21,378 nt of DNA from contig JAFDAW010000008.1 of NCBI GenBank assembly GCA_019313605.1, positions 1 to 21,378 of the forward strand, written 5' to 3'. Shown here piece after piece: positions 15,258 through 21,378 of the stretch. Position numbers and translations under genes: made by a program. The notes under the pieces are model-generated. The model was not told the origin of the DNA, made no database searches, and saw only the letters and a list, made by a program, of their open reading frames with translations. Numbering within the stretch: position 1 is the first letter of the stretch; each line of letters begins with the position of its first letter. Source of the stretch: Deltaproteobacteria bacterium. GTDB taxonomy: Bacteria > Myxococcota_A > UBA9160 > SMWR01.

Positions 15258-15878
15258 TCAGATCTGGAGCGTCGCGTGCTTGGCCTTTTCGTAGACGGAC
15301 AGCACCCGCTGCGCGTAGAGGGCGGGAACCGGCTCCCCTCGCCGCAGCCTCTCGGCGATCCGCGTCGGGCCCCAGTTGTAGGCGGCCAACGCCGTCGTCA
15401 CGCTACCGTACCGATCCAGCAGCTCGTGTAGATAAAAGACACCGAGTTGCACGTTGGAAACCGGATCGAAGAGCGTCGTGGACCCCACCCAGCGCAACCC
15501 GATACGTCGCGCTACGCCCTCCGCGGTCGCAGGCATCAACTGCATCAGCCCCATCGCGCCCACGGGTGAAACCGCAAAGTTATCACCCGAGCTCTCGACC
15601 TGGATCACTGCGAGCACGAGTTCGATCGGGAGATCGGCGCGGCTGGACTCCGCAGCGATCGCCACGGCCACCCGTGAAATCTCCCCGGGGAGCAGGCCCG
15701 TACGAAGATTTCCGAGCACCTCCGCGGCCCGATAGGCCTCTTCACTCGACTCGAAGGCCGCGTACGAAAAGGGATCGGGGGCGGCGCTGACATCTCCTGG
15801 GAGAGATGTCGGGTGACAAGAGAGACTGATGATTCCGAGGGTGATGAAGGCCGCGGTCAAGCGACGAGGAGCGGTCAT
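15258..15878 (-). CDS. Lytic transglycosylase, SLT family, exported
   Basis: The 206-residue product has a signal segment (LTAAFITLGIISLS) ending at C21 (a marginal lipobox, SLSC), a short linker, and an SLT goose-lysozyme-like domain at about 80-200. Catalytic E95 is in IQVESSGDN, followed by the family blocks GAMGLMQLMPATA (107-119) and AAYNWGP (165-171). Such enzymes cut the MurNAc-GlcNAc bond in peptidoglycan, leaving 1,6-anhydroMurNAc, to allow wall growth or insertion of envelope machines. The ATG at 15878 lies 6 bases from AAGGAG; a TTG two codons earlier would overlap that site. The leader carries a class I cyclic-di-GMP riboswitch ending on the ribosome binding site, so translation is probably set by cyclic-di-GMP. 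Confidence 0.9.
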   Translation of the reverse strand: MTAPRRLTAAFITLGIISLSCHPTSLPGDVSAAPDPFSYAAFESSEEAYRAAEVLGNLRTGLLPGEISRVAVAIAAESSRADLPIELVLAVIQVESSGDNFAVSPVGAMGLMQLMPATAEGVARRIGLRWVGSTTLFDPVSNVQLGVFYLHELLDRYGSVTTALAAYNWGPTRIAERLRRGEPVPALYAQRVLSVYEKAKHATLQI

Positions 15879-15884
15879 CTGCAA

Positions 15885-15985
15885 CTCCTTTCGGCAGCCG
15901 TTCGACCCTCTCGGGGCTTCCGAGTCTGGGCACTGGCTTTGCGTCCCCGGTTCCCACCGGGTTTGCTCTTCTCGGGGAGCAGGAG
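15885..15985 (-). promoter_or_regulatory. Cyclic-di-GMP class I (GEMM) riboswitch in the transglycosylase leader
   Basis: Read on the minus strand, the leader contains the two most conserved GEMM blocks in order: GCAAACC (15966-15960) and GGGACGCAAAGCC (15947-15935). Between them CCCGGT and ACCGGG pair around GGGA, a GNRA tetraloop, as in the known aptamer. A second arm follows: GCCC/GGGT (15931-15928, 15908-15905) enclosing CTCGG/CCGAG (15924-15920, 15914-15910). The 3' block GCTGCCGAA is at 15898-15890. By alignment to Vc2 RNA as I recall it, the ligand-contact positions G20, A47 and C92 fall on G15966, A15939 and C15894; G at position 20 favours cyclic-di-GMP over cGAMP. The stretch AGGAG at 15889-15885 is both the likely 3' edge of the closing stem (with CTCCT at 15985-15981) and the ribosome binding site. 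This suggests translation is turned off by ligand, which is inference. Confidence 0.88.
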
Positions 15986-16159
15986 ATCAATCCTGGCTCC
16001 GTGTTGTTTTCACTACATGTATCGGCGAAGCTAAAAATAGACTTGAATCGGGGCTCTCCGAAGAGCAGTTCGCCGCTCAACTTCACAGCGCCACTCGCCA
16101 ATCGACGAATTCCCCTAACTCTGTGAGACGAAGCGAGAGCTCCGCCCGGCCCTGCCGCC

Positions 16160-16939
16160 CTACTTCGTGTTCTTGAACAGCGGCAGATTCGCCTCTGTGG
16201 CCACATAGATCACGTTCGGATTCTCGTTCAGGGTCTTGATCCACAGATATTGGAGATAGGAGTCCGACAAGGTCGAGCGCACGATCTGCTGCGACTCGGC
16301 GGCGCCTCGGGCTCGGGCGACCTCGATCTCGGCATCCTTGACGGCCTGCTCGAGTTCGAACTGCTTCTGCTGTACGCGCTGCTCGGCGGTGAGCTTGGCC
16401 TCGATGCTCTCCTTGAATCGCTGCGGAAGTTTCACGTCCCGGAGCAGCACGTCCACGATGAGGATGCCCCGCGTTTCGAGCGTCTCCTGGAGGGTCTCCT
16501 TGATCTGGGCGGCGATCGCCTTTCGGCCCACATCGGCGTAGATCTGCTTGACGGGAAAGGCGCTCACCACATCTCGCAGCGCACTTCGAAAATACGGAAC
16601 AATCAGCAGATCGACGTAGTTCCAACCCACCGTCTGCCGAATGATCGGAGCCTTCTCGGGCTGTACCTGAAACAGCAGCGAGGTATCGAGACCGACGATC
16701 AAGCCCTCGGAGGACGGCACCTGAGCGGTCTCTTTGAGTTCTTGAAGTTTGACGTTCCAGGTCTCGACGGTTCGAACCACCGGAACCTGGATCACCACGC
16801 CCTGACCGACCGGCTCATCCTTGATCTTTCCGAAACTCTTCGAGACGCCGACCTCGCCATCCTCGATTACCACACAGCCGGTAGCGACGAACATCACGAG
16901 CAAAACCGCGATTGCGAGTTTCCAATTCATTTGAGACAT
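16160..16939 (-). CDS. SPFH/prohibitin-family membrane-anchored protein
   Basis: The 259-residue product has an N-terminal hydrophobic segment (LAIAVLLVMFVATG) ending in C22; VATGC could be a lipobox, or the segment may stay as a membrane anchor. An SPFH (band 7) domain covers about 24-200, with GEVGVSKSFG, VGLDTSLLFQVQP and a VSAFPVKQIYADVGRK segment. A Glu/Ala/Arg-rich helix follows (about 195-232, QQKQFELEQAVKDAEIEVAR), as in prohibitin and HflK/C proteins, which form rings that scaffold or restrain membrane proteases. No protease gene is adjacent. The ATG at 16939 follows AGGAGG. Between its stop and the transglycosylase gene lie 281 bases. These hold the riboswitch and, further upstream, an AT-rich patch (about 15998-16042) that is the likely promoter of the transglycosylase transcript. 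Confidence 0.88.
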   Translation of the reverse strand: MSQMNWKLAIAVLLVMFVATGCVVIEDGEVGVSKSFGKIKDEPVGQGVVIQVPVVRTVETWNVKLQELKETAQVPSSEGLIVGLDTSLLFQVQPEKAPIIRQTVGWNYVDLLIVPYFRSALRDVVSAFPVKQIYADVGRKAIAAQIKETLQETLETRGILIVDVLLRDVKLPQRFKESIEAKLTAEQRVQQKQFELEQAVKDAEIEVARARGAAESQQIVRSTLSDSYLQYLWIKTLNENPNVIYVATEANLPLFKNTK

Positions 16940-16960
16940 GCGATCCCTCCTAGTCCAGTC

Positions 16961-17003
16961 GGCGCGTCAATTTCGCTTGGGGCCAGAGCCCACTCAACGC
17001 GCC
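16961..17003 (-). promoter_or_regulatory. Nested inverted repeats upstream of the SPFH gene
   Basis: GGCGCGT (16961-16967) pairs with ACGCGCC (16997-17003), and inside them TGGG/CCCA with GGGC/GCCC can form a second stem. The structure begins 21 bases upstream of the ATG, just before the AGGAGG site. It could be a leader stem that tunes translation or a protein-binding dyad; there is no T-run, so it is not a clear terminator. Confidence 0.4.
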
Positions 17004-17107
17004 GGCGATTCACCCGTTTGAAGTTCGATTGGATAGCTCCATCGGAGCCTGGCAACCGCGGGAGCTTACCCGGAGCGCGAAGAGACCGCGACCCACAGGC
17101 CCACTTG

Positions 17108-17124
17108 CTCGGGCCTTCGCCGAG
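17108..17124 (-). terminator. Short hairpin directly after the symporter stop codon
   Basis: CTCGG and CCGAG form a 5-base-pair stem around a 7-base loop, and begin at the base after the symporter stop. No T-run follows, so this is at best a weak or Rho-assisted terminator, or an mRNA 3' end that resists decay. Confidence 0.25.
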
Positions 17125-18594
17125 TCATTCGAGGTGCGTCGCTCGCTGGGAAGATCGCCTGGGCGATCCGAGAAGGGAACCGATGCAGGCAATCGCGGCA
17201 TTTACGGCGAGGCCGATCACTCCGATGTGGACTCCATAGATCCGCTTCGAATCCAATATGACTCCCGCAATCGCGATGCCGACTCCGAAAATGAGGCCCA
17301 TCAACGCCGGCCGGGCGCGAAACCGAGACCAGTGAATTGCGATCAAGAAGGCCGGGACGCATTGGATCAAGAGCTCCATCTTGAGTTCGATCACGCCCCA
17401 GAGCGTCACGTTGCGGGCTCCAATGGCGAGGAGTGCCATTCCGGCCATCACCACGACCGCGATTCGCTTTCCAAACCGCGTCGTACCCGCTTCGCGGCGC
17501 GAGCGACCGAACAGATCCTCCGCGGCAACCGACCCCAGCGACAGCAGCACCGAATCCGCGGTCGACATGATCGCGGCGAGTGCGCCCAGGAACACGATCA
17601 TCGCCGCGATCGAAAGCCCGAGACCTTCACGCGCCCACACTCCCAACAGCAGCGGCATCACGCGATCCGCCTCGATATCACCCAGGCCCTGAAATTGGGC
17701 GATCGCCGCGAGGCCGATCAGCGTGACCACCCAGGTTGTCGCGAGCGGCATGAAGCTCATCAGCGCAAACGAGCGACGCAGCACCCGGCCACTCCGGGCC
17801 GCGTAGATGCGCTGGATCGCCTGCGGGTAGACGACGCTCGCGAGTCCCATCAGCACGATCGTGCTGAACCAATTGATCTGCTCGCGCACATCGGGCAGGT
17901 CTGCCGCGCCGGGTCGAACCTCGAGAATCTGGTTCGTGAGCGACCCGAGTCCGCCCGATTCGCCGAGCAGCCAATGGAGCAGCGCTCCCAATCCGAGTAG
18001 CATCAAGACACCCTGCAACGCATCCGTCCACGCCACAGCGCGCATGCCGCCGACCGTCTCGTAGAAGAGAATCATTCCGGCGAGCAGAAAGACGCCCCAT
18101 TCATAAGAGATGGCGGCGCCCGTGAACTGCTCCGTGAGTTCTCCCATCGCCTTGAGCGAGCCGAACAGAAAGTTGGCCAGCGCGAACGCCATCAAAAACG
18201 ACACCGCGAGCAACAGCGCCCGACTACCGGGTTCGTTGGAGAAACGAAATCGAATCCAGTCTCCGGGAGTCACGAAGCGCTCGCGAGCCGCGATCGGGCG
18301 AAGCTTTGGAGCGAGTGCGTGAAACACCACGATGATCGACAACATGAAACCCGTCGCCATCACCCACGAGAAGCCCTGCCGATAGGCCTGCCCTGGATAA
18401 CCGAGCAGAGAGTTTCCGCTGTACGCCGTCGCGTAGAGTGTGAGAAAGAGGACGAAGACACCGAGACCGCGGCCCGCCAGAAAGTGATCCGCGGGCGATT
18501 CGCTCTGTCGCGCCCTGCGAGCCGCAAGCGCAATCCCGATCAAGACAGCGAGATAGCTGATCAGGCCCGCGACTCCGAGCCACTCGAACGTCAC
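17125..18594 (-). CDS. Sodium:solute symporter (SSS family)
   Basis: The 489-residue product is a multi-helix membrane protein of the SSS family, which imports a solute (for example an organic acid, amino acid, vitamin or osmolyte) with sodium across the inner membrane. Family-like features are TAYSGNSLLGYPGQAYRQG near residues 55-75 (unwound first core helix), WTDALQGVLMLLG (about 189-201), VVYPQAIQRIYAAR in the middle, and IMSTADSVLLSLGSVAAEDL later, containing the Ser/Thr pair used at the second sodium site. The substrate cannot be read from sequence. The start is GTG at 18594, which overlaps the stop of the small membrane-protein gene by 4 bases (GTGA), indicating translational coupling. 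It is the last gene of a three-gene operon. Confidence 0.9.
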   Translation of the reverse strand: MTFEWLGVAGLISYLAVLIGIALAARRARQSESPADHFLAGRGLGVFVLFLTLYATAYSGNSLLGYPGQAYRQGFSWVMATGFMLSIIVVFHALAPKLRPIAARERFVTPGDWIRFRFSNEPGSRALLLAVSFLMAFALANFLFGSLKAMGELTEQFTGAAISYEWGVFLLAGMILFYETVGGMRAVAWTDALQGVLMLLGLGALLHWLLGESGGLGSLTNQILEVRPGAADLPDVREQINWFSTIVLMGLASVVYPQAIQRIYAARSGRVLRRSFALMSFMPLATTWVVTLIGLAAIAQFQGLGDIEADRVMPLLLGVWAREGLGLSIAAMIVFLGALAAIMSTADSVLLSLGSVAAEDLFGRSRREAGTTRFGKRIAVVVMAGMALLAIGARNVTLWGVIELKMELLIQCVPAFLIAIHWSRFRARPALMGLIFGVGIAIAGVILDSKRIYGVHIGVIGLAVNAAIACIGSLLGSPRRSSQRATHLE

Positions 18595-18890
18595 GATTTG
18601 CGCGCCTCGTCATCTGCGACCGGTTCCGGGATATCGGTCAGCAGCCAGGCAGCGGAATTCAAGACCGCCGCCGCTGCGTAGCAGAGGATCGCAACGGCCA
18701 CCCAATCGGGCAGGCCGAGGAGCTTCGCGGGAGGTGCATCCCCTCGATACCACGGAATCGAAGCCGCGAAGAGCAGCCCGACCCCGCAGAGCAACGCGCG
18801 TCGCAGCCACCGCGCCCAGCGCGGCTGGTCGGGGGACGCGCCTCGCTCGCCTCGCACCTCGATTGCGGCTTTCTGCGATCGCGTATTCAT
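18591..18890 (-). CDS. Small two-helix membrane protein paired with the symporter
   Basis: The 99-residue product has a basic N terminus, a first hydrophobic helix (ALLCGVGLLFAASIP, about 32-46), a short loop with WYRGDAPPAKLLGLPDW, a second helix (VAVAILCYAAAAVLNSAAWLL) and an acidic tail. Small proteins of this shape (DUF997/YhdT and DUF3311 types) are commonly encoded just upstream of SSS symporters and are thought to be accessory subunits. This one resembles them in size and place; a family assignment would need a profile search. Its stop overlaps the symporter GTG start, and its ATG lies 3 bases after the SRAP stop, so all three genes are surely one transcript. Confidence 0.75.
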   Translation of the reverse strand: MNTRSQKAAIEVRGERGASPDQPRWARWLRRALLCGVGLLFAASIPWYRGDAPPAKLLGLPDWVAVAILCYAAAAVLNSAAWLLTDIPEPVADDEARKS

Positions 18891-18893
18891 GGG

Positions 18894-19583
18894 TCAGAAG
18901 AATCCCGGCTGACCTGCGATGGCGTCTAGGCAACGCGGGCCATCGTGGCGGACATCGTTGACGTATTGGCTGACCGGGTAGAAATCCAGTGCACTGCCGC
19001 GGTTGCGATCGATCACCGGTGACACGAGATCGGTCTCTTTGATAGCGGGATCCAGCCAATGCCCATAGTCGGCCGGTTCGACAATGACGGGCATACGGTG
19101 GTGCACTGCGCGAAGGTGCTCGGCGGCTGCGGTGGTGAGCAACGTACAGCTCTCGAGTGGTTCACCCTCGGGATCGCTCCATCGCTCCCAGAGCCCGGCA
19201 AATGCAAACAGCGCACGCCCCCCGAGGCCGATGAAATAGGGTTGTTTCGGGCTCTTGCTTCCCGCCCACTCGTAGAATCCGTCGGCGGGGACCAGGCAGC
19301 GACGGCGGCGCAGCGCAGATCGAAAAGACGGTTTTTCAGCCACGGTCTCTGCTCGCGCGTTGATCAGGCGGTTGCCAATTTTCGAATCCTTGGCCCAGGA
19401 TGGTACCAGCCCCCAGCGGCGCAGCGAGAGTACCGGCCGGTTGTCTTCGCCCGAACCCGAAACCGTTGCAATCGATTGCCCCGGCGCCACGTTGAAGCGC
19501 GCCTCGAGCACCGGCTCCTCGTCGAGACCGAAGTGGTTGGCGATCTCTGTCGGCGGGGTGCTGAGTGAAAATCGGCCACACAC
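18894..19583 (-). CDS. SRAP-domain protein (YedK/HMCES type), abasic-site DNA-protein crosslinker
   Basis: The 229-residue product is a complete SRAP domain. It begins with GTG then Cys2 (MCGRFSLS): after removal of the first residue, Cys2 forms a thiazolidine link with abasic sites in single-stranded DNA and shields them. Other active-site residues are N75 and R77 (INARAET), E105 (DGFYEW) and H161/H162 (VHHRMP); the core WGLVPSWAKD is present at 57-66. Length is normal for YedK. It works in the cytoplasm on DNA, so its place at the head of a transporter operon is odd and probably fortuitous. Its GTG at 19583 is preceded by a modest GAGG. It is divergent from the DUF368 gene across 64 bases. 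Confidence 0.93.
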   Translation of the reverse strand: MCGRFSLSTPPTEIANHFGLDEEPVLEARFNVAPGQSIATVSGSGEDNRPVLSLRRWGLVPSWAKDSKIGNRLINARAETVAEKPSFRSALRRRRCLVPADGFYEWAGSKSPKQPYFIGLGGRALFAFAGLWERWSDPEGEPLESCTLLTTAAAEHLRAVHHRMPVIVEPADYGHWLDPAIKETDLVSPVIDRNRGSALDFYPVSQYVNDVRHDGPRCLDAIAGQPGFF

Positions 19584-19647
19584 GGCAAACCTCGAATCTG
19601 GCTCTGCCTGCTACAGTACCGCGTCCGCCGCCCCAGGGAGAACCGCC

Positions 19648-20658
19648 GTGCTCGATTCCAGTTCTGACACTTCCTCGAGAACCCTCCTGATCATCCGCGG
19701 CGCAGTCGGCGGCTGCCTGATGGGTCTCGCAAACCTGGTGCCCGGCATCAGCGGAGGCACGATGCTCCTGGCGGCCGGGGTCTACCCGGGATTCATCTCG
19801 GCGATCGCGGAGGTCACGACCTTTCGATTTCGCCTTCGCTCGCTGATCCTGCTGGTGTCAGTCGTCGCGAGTGCTGCGCTCGCAATCCTACTCCTCGCCG
19901 GCAGTGTCAAGGATCTCGTCGTCGATCACCGCTGGATCATGTACAGCATCTTCATCGGATTGACACTCGGTGGCGTCCCCCTCGTGTTTCGGTTGGCGCG
20001 GCCCGTCTCGAAGGCAACCCTGCTGGGTGCTGCTGGTGGATTCGCGGTGATGCTCGTGATGGCCGCCACCCGCGGAGCGGGAACCGGAGGAGAAGGCGCG
20101 AACATGGTGTTGATCTTCGCATCGGGAGTCGCTGCAGCTTCGGCCATGATCTTGCCCGGAATCAGCGGTGGTTACCTGCTGCTGATCCTCGGTCAGTACG
20201 AAGCCATCCTCGGCACGATCGATCAACTCAAACGCGGATTGCTCGGTGATGGCGCGGGTGGCGGCAGCGACTTCGCGCTCGTGCTCGATGCGCTCACCGT
20301 GGTCATCCCGCTCGGAATCGGCATCGTCGTGGGCGTCGTGGGCGTCAGCAACCTCTTGCGCTGGTTGCTCGAGCGGTACGAGAAAGCGACGCTCGGCGCG
20401 CTGCTGGGCTTGCTGCTCGGCGCCGTCGTGGGACTCTGGCCCTTTCAAGAGCCCATGCCGCCAGTTCCCGGCGAGACCCTCAAAGGGCGAATCGTCACCA
20501 TCGAGAATGTGGCGGACTTCGAGCGCGACGATTGGCGGCTCGTTTCGTTCGATCCGAGCGGCCGCGAAATCGCGACGGCCGCCGGTCTCATCGCAGTCGG
20601 ATTCGGTGGAACCCTGTTGATCGGACGGCTCGGCCGCCAGGATCCAACCGCCGAATAG
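19648..20658 (+). CDS. DUF368 membrane protein (PopT-type polyprenyl-phosphate translocase family)
   Basis: The 336-residue product is a polytopic membrane protein with the two signature repeats of DUF368: NLVPGISGGT (29-38) and ILPGISGGY (168-176). Both lie at helix breaks, giving the internal two-fold symmetry of the family. DUF368 proteins have been linked to returning undecaprenyl phosphate to the inner face of the cytoplasmic membrane for reuse in wall and polysaccharide synthesis (PopT), a role shared with DedA-type UptA. The GTG at 19648 follows AGGGAG by 6 bases. The frame is open back to 19360, but those residues are shadow of the SRAP gene. An insertion-like polar segment lies near 280-310 (TLKGRIVTIENVADFERDD). 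It is followed by the hairpin-rich gap. Confidence 0.88.
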   Translation: MLDSSSDTSSRTLLIIRGAVGGCLMGLANLVPGISGGTMLLAAGVYPGFISAIAEVTTFRFRLRSLILLVSVVASAALAILLLAGSVKDLVVDHRWIMYSIFIGLTLGGVPLVFRLARPVSKATLLGAAGGFAVMLVMAATRGAGTGGEGANMVLIFASGVAAASAMILPGISGGYLLLILGQYEAILGTIDQLKRGLLGDGAGGGSDFALVLDALTVVIPLGIGIVVGVVGVSNLLRWLLERYEKATLGALLGLLLGAVVGLWPFQEPMPPVPGETLKGRIVTIENVADFERDDWRLVSFDPSGREIATAAGLIAVGFGGTLLIGRLGRQDPTAE

Positions 20659-20680
20659 CAAGCCGCCGACCAGGGCTCTC

Positions 20681-20858
20681 GGACCCGGCGGGTCCACTCA
20701 GCTAAACACAAAACCGTTTACGGATAGCGAGGGAAGCTGGATACCCAGCTTGCCTACGGCTGAAGTAGCAGCCGATGTGCAACCTGCGCGCACGTGCAGC
20801 CCTACCGCCCCATTCCAACTCCGGCTTCCACACATCCATCACACAGCGAGCTGCTGTG
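20681..20858 (+). promoter_or_regulatory. Array of five hairpins in the 20659-20914 gap
   Basis: Five stem-loops follow one another. They are GGACCC/GGGTCC (20681-20695), AAGCTGG/CCAGCTT with loop ATAC (20734-20751, extendable to 20731-20754), CGGCTG/CAGCCG (20757-20774), CTGCGCG/CGTGCAG (20784-20799, one G-T pair, tight loop) and CACAGC/GCTGTG (20842-20858). No T-run follows any of them. The first could help end DUF368 transcription. The others lie in the upstream region or leader of the gene at 20915 and may be a structured RNA. A degenerate sigma-54-like site (GTGCACG, then TTGC at 20867-20870) overlaps the last hairpin; it lacks one of the two essential G bases. No known riboswitch consensus was recognised. 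Confidence 0.5.
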
Positions 20859-20914
20859 CACGATTCTTGCACTGATTAACCCTGGACGAATCGATCGTAA
20901 GATGAGGTAAATGC

Positions 20915-21378
20915 ATGTTGAATCGAAAGACCACAGCCCGCGCCGTCAACCACTGGCTGCTCGCCGCTCTCGCGCTTCCGATCTCGGCTTGCATGGCCTA
21001 CAACGACACGACCTCCGACGTCGATCGCACGCCGATCATGAACACGGGGACTCGAGCCGGAATCATCTACCCCGGCCAGGGTGCGCCGGCCATGCCTGGA
21101 TCGGTTCCGCAGGCCCAGTACGCGCCGCCCGGAACGGGTTCCCAATACGGTCAACCCCCCGTGCCCGAGCGACAGGCCGCCCCCGCCTATCCGTCGGGCG
21201 CACCGATACAGCCGGGTGCGGCACCCGCGCCCCAACCCTATGCAAATCCGCAGGCGAATCCGTATCCGGTTCCTCAAGCAAATCCGGCGCCCAATGGCCA
21301 GATCTCAATGCTGGGTGGATCGCGAATCGAAGAAACCAAACACCTCGATGAGCGCAATGAGCCGCTCGTGGTGAAGTA
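20915..21378 (+). CDS. Pro/Gln-rich lipoprotein, C-terminal part cut by window end
   Basis: The frame is open from ATG 20915 to the window edge (154 codons plus two bases). A signal peptide (AVNHWLLAALALP) ends in the lipobox ISAC, so Cys26 would be lipidated. From about residue 60 the chain is rich in Pro, Gln, Ala, Gly and Tyr (YAPPGTGSQYGQPP, YANPQANPYPVPQANP) with NP/QAN repeats, typical of a flexible, surface-exposed or wall-spanning linker. After it comes a more ordinary segment (MLGGSRIEETKHLDERNEP). The ATG follows GAGG and is preferred over one at 20911 in another frame. The last two bases are TA, so the gene may end at the very next base or continue. The family is unrecognised. Confidence 0.75.
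   Translation, partial: MLNRKTTARAVNHWLLAALALPISACMAYNDTTSDVDRTPIMNTGTRAGIIYPGQGAPAMPGSVPQAQYAPPGTGSQYGQPPVPERQAAPAYPSGAPIQPGAAPAPQPYANPQANPYPVPQANPAPNGQISMLGGSRIEETKHLDERNEPLVVK

Noticed and set aside
16250..17239. 329-codon plus-strand frame opposite the SPFH gene
   Set aside because: Shadow of the minus-strand gene; the minus strand gives an intact SPFH domain and a strong ribosome binding site.
17029..18000. Long open frame (323 codons) on the plus strand opposite the symporter gene
   Set aside because: Its translation is Arg/His/Asp-rich low-complexity sequence with no membrane or domain pattern; it mirrors the codon bias of the real minus-strand gene.
20854..20871. Sigma-54 promoter for the lipoprotein gene at 20915
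   Set aside because: The -12 TTGC and spacing fit, but the -24 element reads GTGC rather than TGGC, losing one of the two essential G bases, so it is kept only as a remark.

Overview
The window looks like a chromosomal segment from a Gram-negative (diderm) bacterium of high G+C content (about 60% by eye). Evidence for a diderm is a beta-barrel protein ending in a C-terminal aromatic residue, several signal-peptide or lipobox proteins, a periplasmic-type lytic transglycosylase, and Shine-Dalgarno-led genes with frequent GTG and TTG starts. A class I cyclic-di-GMP riboswitch, an MshEN-domain protein, possible sigma-54 promoters and a predicted F420-type PPOX enzyme would suit a delta-proteobacterial or Myxococcota-like lineage. 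That placement is inference; there is no rRNA or marker gene to settle it. I see no tRNA, rRNA, CRISPR array, insertion sequence, integrase or phage gene, so this is ordinary chromosome rather than an island.

Layout. 1-1650: the start of an MFS transporter (minus), then a membrane-anchored protein and a lipoprotein (plus), both unrecognised. 1647-3789: a stand-alone MshEN-domain protein and a creatinase-like M24 protein (both minus). 3790-4448: a gene-free gap dense in inverted repeats. 4449-6635: an outer-membrane beta-barrel (minus) with a strong hairpin next to its ribosome binding site, a shikimate kinase (plus) and an HD-domain protein (minus). 6915-9726: four plus-strand genes: a LysM/TPR-like secreted protein, a two-CBS protein, an APH-fold sugar-kinase-like enzyme and a PPOX-fold enzyme; the last three are closely spaced. 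9772-13737: a divergent pair, a membrane-embedded MutS-like ATPase and a HelD-like SF1 helicase. 13762-16939: an FKBP prolyl isomerase, an unknown lipoprotein, a riboswitch-controlled lytic transglycosylase and an SPFH/prohibitin-type protein. 17125-19583: a coupled minus-strand operon of SRAP (YedK/HMCES-type), a small membrane protein and a sodium:solute symporter. 19648-20658: a DUF368 (PopT-type) membrane protein. 20659-21378: a leader with five hairpins in a row, then the start of a Pro/Gln-rich lipoprotein that runs off the window.

Themes. Many products act at the cell envelope (lipoproteins, barrel, transglycosylase, FKBP, SPFH, DUF368, LysM). Cyclic-di-GMP appears twice independently: as the likely ligand of the RNA upstream of the transglycosylase gene, and as a possible ligand of the MshEN protein. 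The best-supported special finding is the class I (GEMM) cyclic-di-GMP aptamer at 15885-15985 on the minus strand. It ends on the ribosome binding site of the transglycosylase gene and suggests that second-messenger level sets translation of a peptidoglycan-cutting enzyme.
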